64,000 bases of DNA from Allobosea sp. 117. GTDB lineage: Bacteria; Pseudomonadota; Alphaproteobacteria; Rhizobiales; Xanthobacteraceae. Below, piece by piece: positions 55,611 to 64,000 of this stretch (position 1 is the stretch's first letter; the number at the start of each line of letters is the position of its first letter). A program made the position numbers and the translations under genes. The DNA lies in contig NZ_JNLC01000016.1 in NCBI RefSeq assembly GCF_000702305.1, positions 1-64,000 on the forward strand, written 5' to 3'. The notes below the pieces were generated by a model, which saw nothing but the letters and a program-made list of their open reading frames with translations, was not told the DNA's origin and ran no database searches.

Positions 55611-56885
55611 ATGATGAACGACACCGAGTTCCGCATCCGCGTCGAAAGCGACATCACGTCGATCCCGCGCGACATATGGGATAGCTGCGCCGGGTCAGGC
55701 TTGGACAGGGAATCAGGAAACTCCGTTAGTCATTTGAATATAAATGGCAATTCGTGCGTTTCGGGGCTTAGGGATGACTCTGCGGAAAGTGAATCCGGTC
55801 TTTCATATAACCCATTCACGTCACATGATTTTCTGAGCGCTCTGGAGGAATCCGGCTCGGCGACGATGGCGACCGGCTGGATGCCCCAGCACCTCGTGCT
55901 CGAGGATGCGGAAGCCGGCGTCCTCGGCGTCTGCCCGGCCTATCTGAAATCGCATTCGCGCGGCGAATACGTCTTCGATCAGGGCTGGGCGGAGGCCTAT
56001 GAGCGGGCGGGTGGGCGCTATTATCCCAAGCTTCAGGTCGCGGTTCCCTTCACCCCGGCGACCGGGCCACGCCTTCTGGTCCGCCCTGGATATGACGCGA
56101 GCGCCGTTCGCGGCGCGCTCGCACAGGGCCTCGTCAGCCTCGCCCGGATGCGCAAGGCCTCCTCCGTGCACGCGACCTTCCTCGCCACGGAGGATGCCGA
56201 GGCGCTGGAGGCGGAGGATTTCCTGCCGCGCACCGACCAGCAGTTCCACTGGCGCAACGAGGGCTATGGCAGCTACGAGGAGTTTCTCGGCGCGCTGGCC
56301 TCGCGCAAGCGCAAGGCGCTGCGCCGCGAGCGGCGAGAGGCCATGGAGAGCGGCATCGAGATCCGCTGGCTCAGCGGGTCCGACCTGACCGAGGAGGTCT
56401 GGGACGCCTTCTTCGACTTCTACATGGAGACTGGCTCGCGCAAATGGGGTCGGCCCTACCTCACCCGCCGCTTCTATTCGCTGGTGGGCGAGCGCATGGC
56501 GGACCGCATCCTGCTGGTCATGGCCCGCCGCGCGGGGCGCTGGATCGCCGGCGCGATCAACTTCATCGGCCCGGACACGCTCTATGGCCGGCATTGGGGC
56601 GCCGTCGAGCACCACCCCTTCCTGCATTTCGAGGTCTGCTACCATCAGGCGATCGATTTCGCGATCGCGCGCGGCCTGAAGACGGTGGAGGCCGGCGCGC
56701 AGGGCGAGCACAAGCTGGCGCGCGGCTATCTGCCGGTGACGACCCGCTCCGCCCACTGGATCGCCGATCCGGGGCTGAGGCGCGCGGTGGCGAGCTATCT
56801 GGAGCGCGAACGCGCCTATGTCGCCGACGCGAACACCGAGCTTTCGGCGCTCGGACCGTTCCGGCACGTCTCCGACGAACCCTGA
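55611..56885 (+). CDS. DUF482/FemAB-like acyltransferase with an in-frame insertion
   Basis: This 424-residue protein of the COG3146 family (GNAT/FemAB-like, thought to act on peptidoglycan-related acceptors) has NPFTSHDFLSALEESGSA near residues 67-84, GWMPQHLVLED, DQGWAEAYERAGG, YYPKLQVAVPFTPATGPRLL, GSRKWGRPYLTRRFY and AGAQGEHKLARGYLPV. Between IPRDIWDSCAG and NPFTSHDFL, where relatives have a short linker, about 38 residues rich in Ser, Asn, Gly and Asp are inserted. The inserted DNA (about 55700-55810) is only about 44 percent GC and contains an inverted repeat. The frame remains open. Confidence 0.85.
   Translation: MMNDTEFRIRVESDITSIPRDIWDSCAGSGLDRESGNSVSHLNINGNSCVSGLRDDSAESESGLSYNPFTSHDFLSALEESGSATMATGWMPQHLVLEDAEAGVLGVCPAYLKSHSRGEYVFDQGWAEAYERAGGRYYPKLQVAVPFTPATGPRLLVRPGYDASAVRGALAQGLVSLARMRKASSVHATFLATEDAEALEAEDFLPRTDQQFHWRNEGYGSYEEFLGALASRKRKALRRERREAMESGIEIRWLSGSDLTEEVWDAFFDFYMETGSRKWGRPYLTRRFYSLVGERMADRILLVMARRAGRWIAGAINFIGPDTLYGRHWGAVEHHPFLHFEVCYHQAIDFAIARGLKTVEAGAQGEHKLARGYLPVTTRSAHWIADPGLRRAVASYLERERAYVADANTELSALGPFRHVSDEP
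55698..55812 (+). repeat. Low-GC palindromic insertion inside a coding sequence
   Basis: Bases 55701-55810 contain 48 G or C out of 110. TCCGTTAGTCAT at 55722-55733 pairs with ATGACTCTGCGGA at 55774-55786, and weaker complementarity extends outward (GGAATCAGGAAAC against GAAAGTGAATCC). A central CATTTGAATATAAATG could form a small hairpin. The block is in frame and stop-free, reminiscent of the palindromic elements found inside rickettsial genes, but its sequence is not one I recognise. Confidence 0.5.
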
Positions 56886-56962
56886 GGATCAGGCGGCCTT
56901 GACCGGAGCGGCATTGCTTGCCATCGAAGCCGGACGTTAGCCCGCCATGCTGAGGGATGCCG

Positions 56963-57388
56963 ATGGCCACCTATGATCCGAGCAATGTCTTCGCCAAGAT
57001 CCTGCGGGGCGAACTGCCCGCCCACAAGGTCTATGAGGACGACAGGGCCCTCGCCTTCCTCGACATCATGCCGCGCAGCACGGGCCACGCGCTGGTGATC
57101 CCCAAGGCGCCGGCCCGCAACATCCTCGATATCGATCCGGACGACCTCGCCTATGTCGCGCAGATCGCCCAGAAGATCGCGCAGGCGCAGATGAAGGCAT
57201 TCGGCGCCGACGGCATCAGCGTGCAGCAGTTCAACGAGACCGCCGGCGGCCAGGTGGTGTTCCACCTGCATGTCCATGTGATGCCGCGCTTCGAGGGCGT
57301 GCCGCTGAAGCCGCCGCAGTCCGAGATGGCGCCGCCCGACGTCCTCGCCGAACATGCCGAGAAGCTGCGCGCCGCGCTGAAGGGCTGA
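56963..57388 (+). CDS. HIT family protein
   Basis: This 141-residue histidine-triad protein is of the Hint/HinT type and is likely to hydrolyse AMP-lysine or purine phosphoramidates. The FAKILRGELPAHKVYEDD N-terminus near residue 8, LDIMPRSTGHALVIPK near residue 34, and the catalytic triad HLHVHVMPRF near residues 96-105 are intact. Starts at 56957 and 56963 are both ATG; the second is better spaced from TGAGGG. Confidence 0.93.
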   Translation: MATYDPSNVFAKILRGELPAHKVYEDDRALAFLDIMPRSTGHALVIPKAPARNILDIDPDDLAYVAQIAQKIAQAQMKAFGADGISVQQFNETAGGQVVFHLHVHVMPRFEGVPLKPPQSEMAPPDVLAEHAEKLRAALKG

Positions 57389-57393
57389 ACGGC

Positions 57394-57744
57394 TCAGGCG
57401 ATGCCGAGCCACCAGGCGCCGAGGATGAGCACGGCCTCGGCCGCCAGCACGCCGGCCAGCACCGAACGGCGCACCATGGCGAAGCCGGCGACCCCGGCGC
57501 CGATGGCGGCGACGCGCAGCCACAAGGGCAGCGCCACGAGCGCGCCGCTCGGCGTCAGCACGAGCCGCGCCACCACCGCCGCCAGAAGCGCCGAGGCGAC
57601 CGCGCGCACCCACTGCATCCACAGGCTGTTCTCATCGAGCCCGCGCCCCAGCAGCACGCCGAGGACGCGCCAGACCTCGTTCGGCAGGAAGCCGACGAGA
57701 ATCACGATCAGCACGGCGGCGAGCTCGCCCTGAACCGCGCTCAT
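57394..57744 (-). CDS. azlD: AzlD branched-chain amino acid exporter subunit
   Basis: This 116-residue membrane protein has about four hydrophobic segments. The conserved GFLPNEVWRVLG near residue 18 and WVRAVASALLAAVVARLVL near residue 45 are typical of AzlD. AzlC and AzlD together export branched-chain amino acids or analogues. The ATG overlaps the stop codon of azlC (ATGA), showing translational coupling. Confidence 0.88.
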   Translation of the reverse strand: MSAVQGELAAVLIVILVGFLPNEVWRVLGVLLGRGLDENSLWMQWVRAVASALLAAVVARLVLTPSGALVALPLWLRVAAIGAGVAGFAMVRRSVLAGVLAAEAVLILGAWWLGIA

Positions 57745-58478
57745 GCGCGCCGCTCCATGAGACGCGCCGCGAAGAAGGCGAGCGTACCGCCGCCGACGCC
57801 GCTCCAGAACAGGTCGAGGCCTCCGGCGGAACCCACCACCAGCGGCGCGAGCCCCGCTCCGAATGCGATGGCGAGCCAATCGACCGTCTGGCGGGCGTTG
57901 CGCACGAGCAGGATGGTGAAGGAGATCGGGGTGAGCAGCAGCAGCGCCACCGCGAGCGGTCCCGGCAGGCCGCCGGTGAGGTAGTAGCCGATAGCCGTGC
58001 CCGCCATGCTCTGGCCGACCAATCCGAGGCCGAGGCCGAGGGCATAAGGCGGACGCCCCACGGACGGCACGCCCGGCAGCAGGCGGAACGCTTCCACCCA
58101 CAGCGTGACCGCCACGAAATGCGCGCAGACGATCTCCGTCAGCAGCCGCGGGCGGCGTCCGCGCATCAGCGGCATGACCGCCACTACCATCGGCAGCAGC
58201 CTGACGCCGGACAGGCAGACGGCTACGGCCAGCGCCGGCAGCGGCGTGCCGGAGGCGAGGCCGCCGATCAGGATCACCTGCGCCGGCAGGGCCCAGACCA
58301 GGAATGTCGAGAGCACGCCCGCGCCCACGGGGAATCCGACATCGTGGAGCAAGCCGCCGAAGCCGACGAAGGTCGCAAACAGGACCGCGGCCGGCACCGA
58401 CAGCGAACCGCGCAGACCGCGCAGCAGCCACAGGCCGGTCGGCGTCGCCGCGGCATCCGATTCGGAGGGAGGATTCAT
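57741..58478 (-). CDS. azlC: AzlC branched-chain amino acid exporter subunit
   Basis: This 245-residue inner-membrane protein has about seven hydrophobic segments. FVGFGGLLHDVGFPVGAGVLSTFLVWALPAQVILIGGLASGTPL near residues 36-79 is the conserved AzlC core (LIV-E family). The start ATG at 58478 is preceded by GAGATGCGC with only weak Shine-Dalgarno character; an upstream ATG 16 codons earlier is possible. azlD overlaps its end. Confidence 0.88.
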   Translation of the reverse strand: MNPPSESDAAATPTGLWLLRGLRGSLSVPAAVLFATFVGFGGLLHDVGFPVGAGVLSTFLVWALPAQVILIGGLASGTPLPALAVAVCLSGVRLLPMVVAVMPLMRGRRPRLLTEIVCAHFVAVTLWVEAFRLLPGVPSVGRPPYALGLGLGLVGQSMAGTAIGYYLTGGLPGPLAVALLLLTPISFTILLVRNARQTVDWLAIAFGAGLAPLVVGSAGGLDLFWSGVGGGTLAFFAARLMERRA

Positions 58479-58545
58479 CAGCGCATCTCGGTCCGCGTTG
58501 ATCCTCCCACCATCGCGGGCGGTCAAGCTCGACCTTGGTTGCCGC

Positions 58546-58660
58546 TAGAGCCCTTTCCGATCAGGTGGAATCACCTGATCGATAGGAAAGTGCTCTCTTT
58601 CAATACGTTGGAGCATGTTCTCATCGCGAAAGCCTCTCAACTTTCGCGGAACATGCTCTA
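58546..58660. repeat. Dispersed palindromic repeat of Hyphomicrobiales type
   Basis: Two hairpins stand in tandem. Bases 58547-58596 (AGAGC...TTTCCGATCAGGTG, loop GAAT, CACCTGATCG...GGAAAG...GCTCT) are a long near-perfect inverted repeat. Bases 58611-58658 (GAGCATGTTC...CGCGAAAG...CTTTCGCGGAACATGCTC) are another. AGAGC-N-CCGATCAGGTGGAATCACCTGATCG is a form that recurs between genes in many Hyphomicrobiales. It separates azlC from clpA. Confidence 0.75.
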
Positions 58661-58691
58661 AGGAATCATCGCCGCTAGCCCCCAACGAAAT

Positions 58692-58718
58692 CGCCCGCGG
58701 AAGGTCATTCCGCGGGCG
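58692..58718 (-). terminator. Terminator after clpA
   Basis: The stem CGCCCGCGGAA/TTCCGCGGGCG has a 5-base loop, with ATTT following on the minus strand. It lies 26 bases beyond the clpA stop codon. Confidence 0.75.
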
Positions 58719-58743
58719 AGAATTCGAAGGCGGTCGGAGCCGT

Positions 58744-61179
58744 TCAGGCCTTCACGAGTGGCACTTTCGGAACCGCGCTGCGCGAGCGCGAGCCATCCGG
58801 CTTCTTGCCCCGCGGCTTGGCGACGACGCCCACCTTACGGCGCGGCGCCTTCTTCGCCTTGGCCGGCTCGATCTTCTCCGGCTTGGGTGTGACGGGCCCG
58901 TCCGGGAACTCGAAGCCGAGCGAGGTGGCGCCGCCCTCGTTGGTGACCACGACGACGCGGACATGCCCGCCATTCTTCAGGCGTCCGAAGAGAACCTCGT
59001 CGGCCAGCGGCTTCTTGATGTTCTCCTGGATCACGCGGCCCATCGGGCGCGCGCCCATCTGCTCGTCATAGCCGCGCTCGACCAACCAGGCGGTCGCGTC
59101 GTCCGACAGCTCGATGGTGACGTTGCGGTCGGCAAGCTGGGCTTCGAGCTGGAGCACGAACTTCTCCACCACGAGGCCGATGACCTCGCTCGACAGGTGG
59201 GCGAAGGTGATGATCGCGTCGAGACGGTTGCGGAACTCCGGCGCGAAGAGGCGGTTGATCGCTTCCACGTCGTCTCCCTCCCGCTTGGACCGCGTGAAGC
59301 CGAAGGCCGACTTCGACAGATCGGCGGCGCCCGCATTGGTCGTCATGATGAGAATGACGTTGCGGAAGTCGACCTGCTTGCCGTTGTGATCGGTCAGTTT
59401 CCCGTGGTCCATCACCTGCAGAAGGATGTTGAACAGATCGGGATGCGCCTTCTCGACCTCGTCCAGCAGCAGCACGCAGTGCGGGTGCTGGTCGACGCCG
59501 TCGGTCAGCAGGCCGCCCTGGTCGAAGCCGACATAGCCGGGAGGCGCGCCGATCAGCCGCGACACGGTGTGCCGCTCCATGTACTCCGACATGTCGAAGC
59601 GCAGTAGCTGCACGCCGAGCGTGGAGGCGAGTTGCTTGGCCACCTCGGTCTTGCCAACGCCGGTCGGACCGGAGAACAGGTAGGAGCCGATCGGCTTCTC
59701 CGGTTCGCGCAGGCCCGCTCGGGCGAGCTTGATCGAGGCTGCGAGCGCTTCGATCGCCCGGTCCTGGCCGTAGACGACGCGCTTCAGCGTGGTCTCCAGC
59801 GTGCCGAGGATCTCGGCGTCGTCCTTCGACACCGTCTTCGGCGGGATGCGGGCGATGGTGGCGACGGTCGCCTCGATCTCCTTCACGCCGATGGTCTTCT
59901 TGCGCTTGGCCTCGGGCAGCAGCATCTGCGCCGCGCCGCTCTCGTCGATGATGTCGATCGCCTTGTCGGGCAGCTTGCGGTCATGGATGTAGCGCGCGGA
60001 CAGCTCCACCGCCGCCTTGATGGCGTCGTTGGTGTAGCGCAGCCGGTGATAGTCCTCGAAATAGGGCTTGAGGCCCTTCAGGATCTCGATCGCGTCCGGC
60101 ACGGTCGGCTCCGGCACGTCGATCTTCTGGAAGCGACGGACCAGCGCCCGGTCTTTCTCGAAGTACTGGCGGTACTCCTTGTAGGTGGTCGAGCCGATGC
60201 AGCGCAGCGTGCCGGAAGCTAGCGCCGGCTTCAGCAGGTTCGAGGCATCCATCGCGCCGCCCGACGTCGCACCCGCACCGATGACGGTGTGGATCTCGTC
60301 GATGAACATGATGGCGTTCGGGTACGCCTCGATCTCCTTGACCACCTGCTTGAGGCGCTCCTCGAAGTCGCCGCGATAGCGGGTGCCGGCGAGCAGCGCG
60401 CCCATGTCGAGCGCGAAGACGGTGGCGGTGCGCAGCACGTCCGGCACTTCGCCATTGACGATGCGGCGGGCGAGGCCTTCGGCGATCGCGGTCTTGCCGA
60501 CGCCGGGGTCGCCGACGAACAGCGGATTGTTCTTCGAGCGGCGGCAGAGCACCTGGATGGTGCGCTGGATCTCGCTGTCGCGACCGATCAGCGGGTCGAT
60601 CTTGCCCTCGCGCGCCTTCTTGTTGAGGTTCACGCAATAGGCATCGAGCGCATCGGCCTTCTTCTTGGTGTCCTCGCCGGTTTTCGTCTCCGTCTCCTCT
60701 TCCGCTCCGCGCACGGGGCGGCTCTCCGACATGCCGGCGCGCTTGGCGATGCCGTGACTGATGTAGTTGACCGCATCATAGCGGGTCATGTCCTGCTCTT
60801 GCAGGAAATAGGCCGCGTGGCTCTCGCGCTCGGCGAAGATGGCGACGAGCACGTTGGCGCCCGTCACCTCCTCGCGTCCGGAGGACTGCACGTGGATCAC
60901 CGCACGCTGGATGACGCGCTGGAAGCCAGCCGTTGGCTTGGAATCGTCGCCGCCGGCGTCCTGGATCAGATTGTCGAGCTCGGTGTCAATGTACTCGACG
61001 AGGTTGCGGCGCAGCTTTTCGAGATCGACGTTGCACGCCCGCATGACGGCGGCGGCGTCCTGGTCGTCGACCAGCGAAAGAAGCAGATGCTCCAGCGTCG
61101 CATATTCGTGATGGCGCTCATTGGCGAGCGCGAGGGCCCGGTGAAGCGACTGCTCGAGGCTGCGGGAGAAGGTGGGCAT
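58744..61179 (-). CDS. clpA: ATP-dependent Clp protease ATP-binding subunit ClpA
   Basis: This 811-residue AAA+ unfoldase feeds substrates to ClpP. It has an N-terminal Clp-N domain (residues 1-145), then D1 with Walker [14 protein letters not shown] near residue 222 and Walker [11 protein letters not shown]2 follows with Walker [14 protein letters not shown] near residue 508 and Walker [17 protein letters not shown] loop near residue 625 corresponds to the ClpP-contacting IGL/IGF loop. The C-terminus after about residue 760 is an extra basic Lys/Pro/Arg-rich tail of roughly 45 residues not found in E. coli ClpA. clpS lies 31 bases upstream in the same operon. Confidence 0.95.
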   Translation of the reverse strand: MPTFSRSLEQSLHRALALANERHHEYATLEHLLLSLVDDQDAAAVMRACNVDLEKLRRNLVEYIDTELDNLIQDAGGDDSKPTAGFQRVIQRAVIHVQSSGREEVTGANVLVAIFAERESHAAYFLQEQDMTRYDAVNYISHGIAKRAGMSESRPVRGAEEETETKTGEDTKKKADALDAYCVNLNKKAREGKIDPLIGRDSEIQRTIQVLCRRSKNNPLFVGDPGVGKTAIAEGLARRIVNGEVPDVLRTATVFALDMGALLAGTRYRGDFEERLKQVVKEIEAYPNAIMFIDEIHTVIGAGATSGGAMDASNLLKPALASGTLRCIGSTTYKEYRQYFEKDRALVRRFQKIDVPEPTVPDAIEILKGLKPYFEDYHRLRYTNDAIKAAVELSARYIHDRKLPDKAIDIIDESGAAQMLLPEAKRKKTIGVKEIEATVATIARIPPKTVSKDDAEILGTLETTLKRVVYGQDRAIEALAASIKLARAGLREPEKPIGSYLFSGPTGVGKTEVAKQLASTLGVQLLRFDMSEYMERHTVSRLIGAPPGYVGFDQGGLLTDGVDQHPHCVLLLDEVEKAHPDLFNILLQVMDHGKLTDHNGKQVDFRNVILIMTTNAGAADLSKSAFGFTRSKREGDDVEAINRLFAPEFRNRLDAIITFAHLSSEVIGLVVEKFVLQLEAQLADRNVTIELSDDATAWLVERGYDEQMGARPMGRVIQENIKKPLADEVLFGRLKNGGHVRVVVVTNEGGATSLGFEFPDGPVTPKPEKIEPAKAKKAPRRKVGVVAKPRGKKPDGSRSRSAVPKVPLVKA

Positions 61180-61210
61180 CGAGACCTCTTCGTTTAGCCG
61201 CTGCGGCGCG

Positions 61211-61591
61211 TCACTTCTTCTCCATGACGCACTGCAAAGGATGCTGGTGCTTTCGCGCGAAGTCCATCACCTGTGTGACTTTGGTCTCAGCCACTTCATA
61301 TGTGAAGACGCCGCACTCCCCCACGCCATGCTGGTGCACATGGAGCATGATGCGGGTCGCCTCCTCCCTCTTCTTGTTGAAGAACTGCTCCAGCACATGC
61401 ACGACGAACTCCATTGGCGTGTAGTCGTCGTTGAGCAGGAGCACCCTGTAGAGACTCGGCCGCTTGACCTGCGGCTTCGTGCGCGTGATGACCGCCGTAC
61501 CAGGCGCATTGTCGCCCCGCCGGCGACGATCGTCGTCGGCCATCAGCACGGGCGGGAACTGGAACGGATCGGCGCCGGGCATCACACTCAT
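61211..61591 (-). CDS. clpS: ClpS adaptor protein
   Basis: This 126-residue adaptor delivers N-degron substrates to ClpA. The core begins [25 protein letters not shown] (residues of about 47-71), and [27 protein letters not shown] contains the N-degron pocket and ClpA contact residues. Two hydrophilic N-terminal ATGs (61582, and another near 61543) are also possible starts. No strong ribosome-binding site distinguishes them. It is followed by clpA after 31 bases. Confidence 0.92.
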   Translation of the reverse strand: MSVMPGADPFQFPPVLMADDDRRRRGDNAPGTAVITRTKPQVKRPSLYRVLLLNDDYTPMEFVVHVLEQFFNKKREEATRIMLHVHQHGVGECGVFTYEVAETKVTQVMDFARKHQHPLQCVMEKK

Positions 61592-61922
61592 CAACCATGG
61601 CCGACGAAAGCCGCCAGCCTCACGTGACGAATATAATATGTTCGCCTCCCGCACTGCGCCAGAGCGCGCATGTGGTTTGCCGCGCGGCAATGTGGACCGT
61701 CGGGGTGGGTTCGCGCAAACGTGTCCGCCCGGAGAGCGCGTGCGGACAGGCGCGACTGGTCGCGGTCGGCGCGCGCAATTGTTTCAAAATTTCCTTCAAA
61801 TACCGACGATACACCCGAGTTTCTGCGATCCGCGTCAGGCTTCGGTAAGCAGTTGGGCGCAGTGTCCCGTGAAAAGCTGAAAGCACCGGCGCACGGCCGG
61901 TCACAGGGACGTCAAAGCCGTG
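61592..61922. promoter_or_regulatory. Divergent promoter region of clpS and the TadG-like gene
   Basis: About 330 bases separate two divergent genes. No gene is supported. The middle (about 61780-61815) is AT-richer (ATTGTTTCAAAATTTCCTTCAAATACC), suitable for a promoter. Confidence 0.4.
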
Positions 61923-63473
61923 ATGCGAAACCTACTGCGCAGGTTCAGGGCCGACAATGCCGGCAATGTCGCGATGCTGTTCGGCATCGCGTCGGTGCCT
62001 CTGATCGCGACCGCCGGGCTGGCGCTCGACTACACCTACATGGTGCGCGAGCGCACCGACCTCCAGAACGCGATCGACTCGGCGGTGATCTCGCTGGCCA
62101 AGCTGCCGAAGACCACGAGCGACGGCGAGCTGACCGAGCGCGCCCGCGCCTTCGTCACCGCCTACACGCCGAAAGGCGTTCTGGAGAACGTGCAGGTCGA
62201 GGCGGTGCGCGGCGAATCGACCATCCAGATCGTCGCCAAGGCCGACTACCCGACCACGCTTACCCGTGCCCTGCAGCTCGTGACGAACAGCGACGTGAGC
62301 AAGTGGACCATCGACACCTCGGCGCAGTCGACCTGGGGCAAGGGCAAGGTCGAGGTGATGCTCGTCCTCGACAACACCGGCTCGATGGCGGGAACCAAGA
62401 TCAGCCAGCTCAAGACCGCCGCCAATTCGCTCATCGACACGCTGGCCGCCCAGGCGGTGGAAGCCGATACGGTGAAGATCGGGCTGGTGCCGTTCTCCAT
62501 CACCGTGCGGCTGCCGACCAGCTATTCCAGCGCCTCCTGGATGGACAAGACCGGCATATCGCCGATCAACAAGGAGATCTTCAACGGCACGGCGAACGTG
62601 AACCGGTTCAACCTGTTCACGACGCTCGGGACGAGCTGGGGCGGGTGCGTCGAAAGCCGGCCGGCGCCCTACGACGTCACCGACCCGTCGCCGTCCTCGG
62701 CGACGCCGGGCACGCTGATCGTGCCGTTCTTCGCGCCGGATGAATACGGCAACTCGAACGATCAAAATACCTATCCGAACAACTATATGAGCGATGTGCT
62801 CACCTCTGGAACCTTCCAACAGAGGCAGGGCAGCGTCGCCAAATACACGACGACGAACAAGCCTTTCAAAACGCTGAGTACGAGTTTCGGCCCCAATGAC
62901 GGCTGCAGCATGAAGGAGATCATGCCGCTGACGACCAATTTCACCTCGCTGAAGACCGCGGTGAACAGCATGGTCGCGACCGGCAACACCAACATTCCGC
63001 TCGGGCTGGCCTGGGGCTGGTATGGCGTTTCGCCAAACAACATGCTGTCGACCAACAAGCCCTATGACGACCTCGACACGGCAAAGGTCATCGTTCTGCT
63101 ATCGGATGGTGCCAACGATCTGCCTTCTCAGGGCACCTCAAATGAGAACAGGTCTATCTACACTGGCATTGGCTATTTCTGGCAAGGTCGGCTTGGCACA
63201 ACGTCGACAACCAAAGCCACGCAGGATAATGCCGCGAACAACCGCCTCAAGCTGCTCTGCGAGAACATCAACGCGCTGAAGAAGCCGAACGACAAGCACG
63301 CGGTGCAGATCTACACCATCCTCGTGCAGGTCTCGAACACCACAACCAAGAACCTGATGCAGAACTGCGCGTCCGATTCCAGCATGTATTACGACGTCTC
63401 GGACGCCAGCAAGCTGACGGAGGCGTTCAGCAACATCGCGGGCCAGATCAGCAAGCTGCACCTGTCGCGGTGA
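61923..63473 (+). CDS. TadG-like protein with von Willebrand A domain
   Basis: This 516-residue protein begins with a basic tail and RADNAGNVAMLFGIASVPLIATAGLALDY, the class III pilin-like membrane segment of TadE/TadG proteins (helix about residues 14-36). A von Willebrand A domain follows, with a MIDAS-like DNTGS at residues 150-154, a VIVLLSDGANDLPSQ strand near residue 385, and an ASDSSMYYDVSDASKLTEAFSNIA C-terminus. TadG-type proteins help Flp/Tad pili or act as envelope proteins, but no tad genes are adjacent. The ATG at 61923 is preferred to the GTG one codon earlier. Confidence 0.82.
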   Translation: MRNLLRRFRADNAGNVAMLFGIASVPLIATAGLALDYTYMVRERTDLQNAIDSAVISLAKLPKTTSDGELTERARAFVTAYTPKGVLENVQVEAVRGESTIQIVAKADYPTTLTRALQLVTNSDVSKWTIDTSAQSTWGKGKVEVMLVLDNTGSMAGTKISQLKTAANSLIDTLAAQAVEADTVKIGLVPFSITVRLPTSYSSASWMDKTGISPINKEIFNGTANVNRFNLFTTLGTSWGGCVESRPAPYDVTDPSPSSATPGTLIVPFFAPDEYGNSNDQNTYPNNYMSDVLTSGTFQQRQGSVAKYTTTNKPFKTLSTSFGPNDGCSMKEIMPLTTNFTSLKTAVNSMVATGNTNIPLGLAWGWYGVSPNNMLSTNKPYDDLDTAKVIVLLSDGANDLPSQGTSNENRSIYTGIGYFWQGRLGTTSTTKATQDNAANNRLKLLCENINALKKPNDKHAVQIYTILVQVSNTTTKNLMQNCASDSSMYYDVSDASKLTEAFSNIAGQISKLHLSR

Positions 63474-63517
63474 GGAAGGACACGCCGAGCGCGGCGACGA
63501 ACCAGCCCGCACCAACG

Positions 63518-63544
63518 AAAAAGGCCCGGCATTGCCGGGCCTTT
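63518..63544. terminator. Bidirectional terminator
   Basis: AAAAA-GGCCCGGC-ATT-GCCGGGCC-TTT is an 8-bp perfect stem with T-runs on both strands. It is placed between the convergent TadG-like and phasin genes. Confidence 0.9.
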
Positions 63545-63569
63545 GCGCATGTGAACGCGAAACGCGTGG

Positions 63570-63905
63570 TCACTTCGGGGCGAACTTGCCGAACAGGCCT
63601 TCGTAGGGCTTGTAGGTCTCCTTCGCGAGATCGGCATAGAGCTCGCCGATCTTGGTCGCCTCGGCGACGAAGCCCTCATAGGCGCTCTTGAAGTAGGCCG
63701 ACTGGATCTCGACCGCCTTGTCGAGCGTCTTGGCGCCGAGCAGCTGCTCGGCAGCCGCGGTGCCCTGCTCGAACGACTTCTTCGAGTAATCCGCGAACTC
63801 GACCGCAATGGCCTGCACGCCCTTCGACACGGTGCCGAAGCTCTTCACGGCGAGATCGACGTTCTCTTTGCCGATCTTCTGGATTTCATCGACGCTCTGC
63901 AGCAT
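63570..63905 (-). CDS. Phasin family protein
   Basis: This 111-residue all-helical protein coats polyhydroxyalkanoate granules. The segments IQKIGKENVDLAVKSFGTVSKGVQAIAVEFADYSKKSFE near residues 9-47 and AVEIQSAYFKSAYEGFVAEATKIGELYADLAKE near residues 64-97 are typical of the phasin_2 family in alphaproteobacteria. The length is normal. A 95-base upstream region to the window edge presumably contains its promoter. Confidence 0.92.
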   Translation of the reverse strand: MLQSVDEIQKIGKENVDLAVKSFGTVSKGVQAIAVEFADYSKKSFEQGTAAAEQLLGAKTLDKAVEIQSAYFKSAYEGFVAEATKIGELYADLAKETYKPYEGLFGKFAPK

Positions 63906-64000
63906 GGAACCGATCCTCCCGTTCCTGATCCTTATGGCGGCGGCGGCTCGTACACCGGATGCGGAGCCGCGACCGTTCCAACGGCAATGAACATATCGCA

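Overview
The window is high-GC chromosomal DNA from an alphaproteobacterium, most likely a member of the Hyphomicrobiales and plausibly the Xanthobacteraceae. The evidence is a divK-pleD pair, a DUF3572 gene next to dinB, an EipB-type periplasmic protein, a phasin, a TsdA-type thiosulfate dehydrogenase, and the gene order pyrB-pyrC'-plsY-dprA-topA-(...)-rnr-DUF983-Nudix-MFS-rpmG-pleD-divK-DUF3572-dinB, which is familiar in that class. The genus assignment is inference. No phage, insertion sequence, CRISPR array or rRNA operon is visible.

Bases 1-12,986 are a mixed metabolic region. It holds a malonyl-CoA synthetase cut by the window edge, a secreted DUF1254/DUF1214 protein, an orphan protein beside an AT-rich leader, an exported chorismate-lyase-like protein, an enolase-superfamily enzyme and a membrane protein. 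These are followed by a ureohydrolase overlapping a nitrilase-family amidase, an oxalate/formate-type MFS carrier with a clear palindromic operator upstream, and a succinate-semialdehyde dehydrogenase. The ureohydrolase, amidase and dehydrogenase could together degrade 4-guanidinobutyramide or 4-guanidinobutyrate to succinate.

Bases 13,187-24,890 carry a 956-residue RTX protein with long tandem repeats and a decayed Kef/YbaL-type antiporter remnant. Next comes a five-gene arginine deiminase operon: two APC antiporters, ornithine carbamoyltransferase, carbamate kinase and arginine deiminase. The operon imports arginine and degrades it to ornithine, CO2 and ammonia, conserving one ATP. A TolB/TPR protein overlaps its 3' end convergently, and tRNA-Ser(GCU) follows.

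Bases 24,950-33,723 contain a membrane protein, a glutathione transferase, a small exported protein with a duplicated Cys-Trp-Phe-Cys motif, the gatCAB genes with a translationally coupled chorismate mutase, a UPF0173 metallohydrolase, ruvX and an AEC transporter.

Bases 33,781-53,325 are the conserved housekeeping block: pyrimidine synthesis (pyrB plus a dihydroorotase homologue lacking its HxH metal ligands), plsY, dprA, topA, rnr, rpmG, the c-di-GMP/cell-cycle pair pleD-divK, and dinB. A DHA2-family MFS exporter and a diheme thiosulfate dehydrogenase sit between topA and rnr.

Bases 53,282-64,000 hold eipB, a RidA protein, a glycerophosphodiesterase, a DUF482 acyltransferase with an in-frame low-GC palindromic insertion, a HIT protein, azlCD, a dispersed palindromic repeat, clpS-clpA, a TadG-like von Willebrand protein and a phasin. 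I saw no clear new multi-gene system. The most unusual signals are the in-frame palindromic insert, the pseudo-dihydroorotase, the RTX repeat protein, the antiporter remnant, and the arginine/guanidinobutyrate gene sets.
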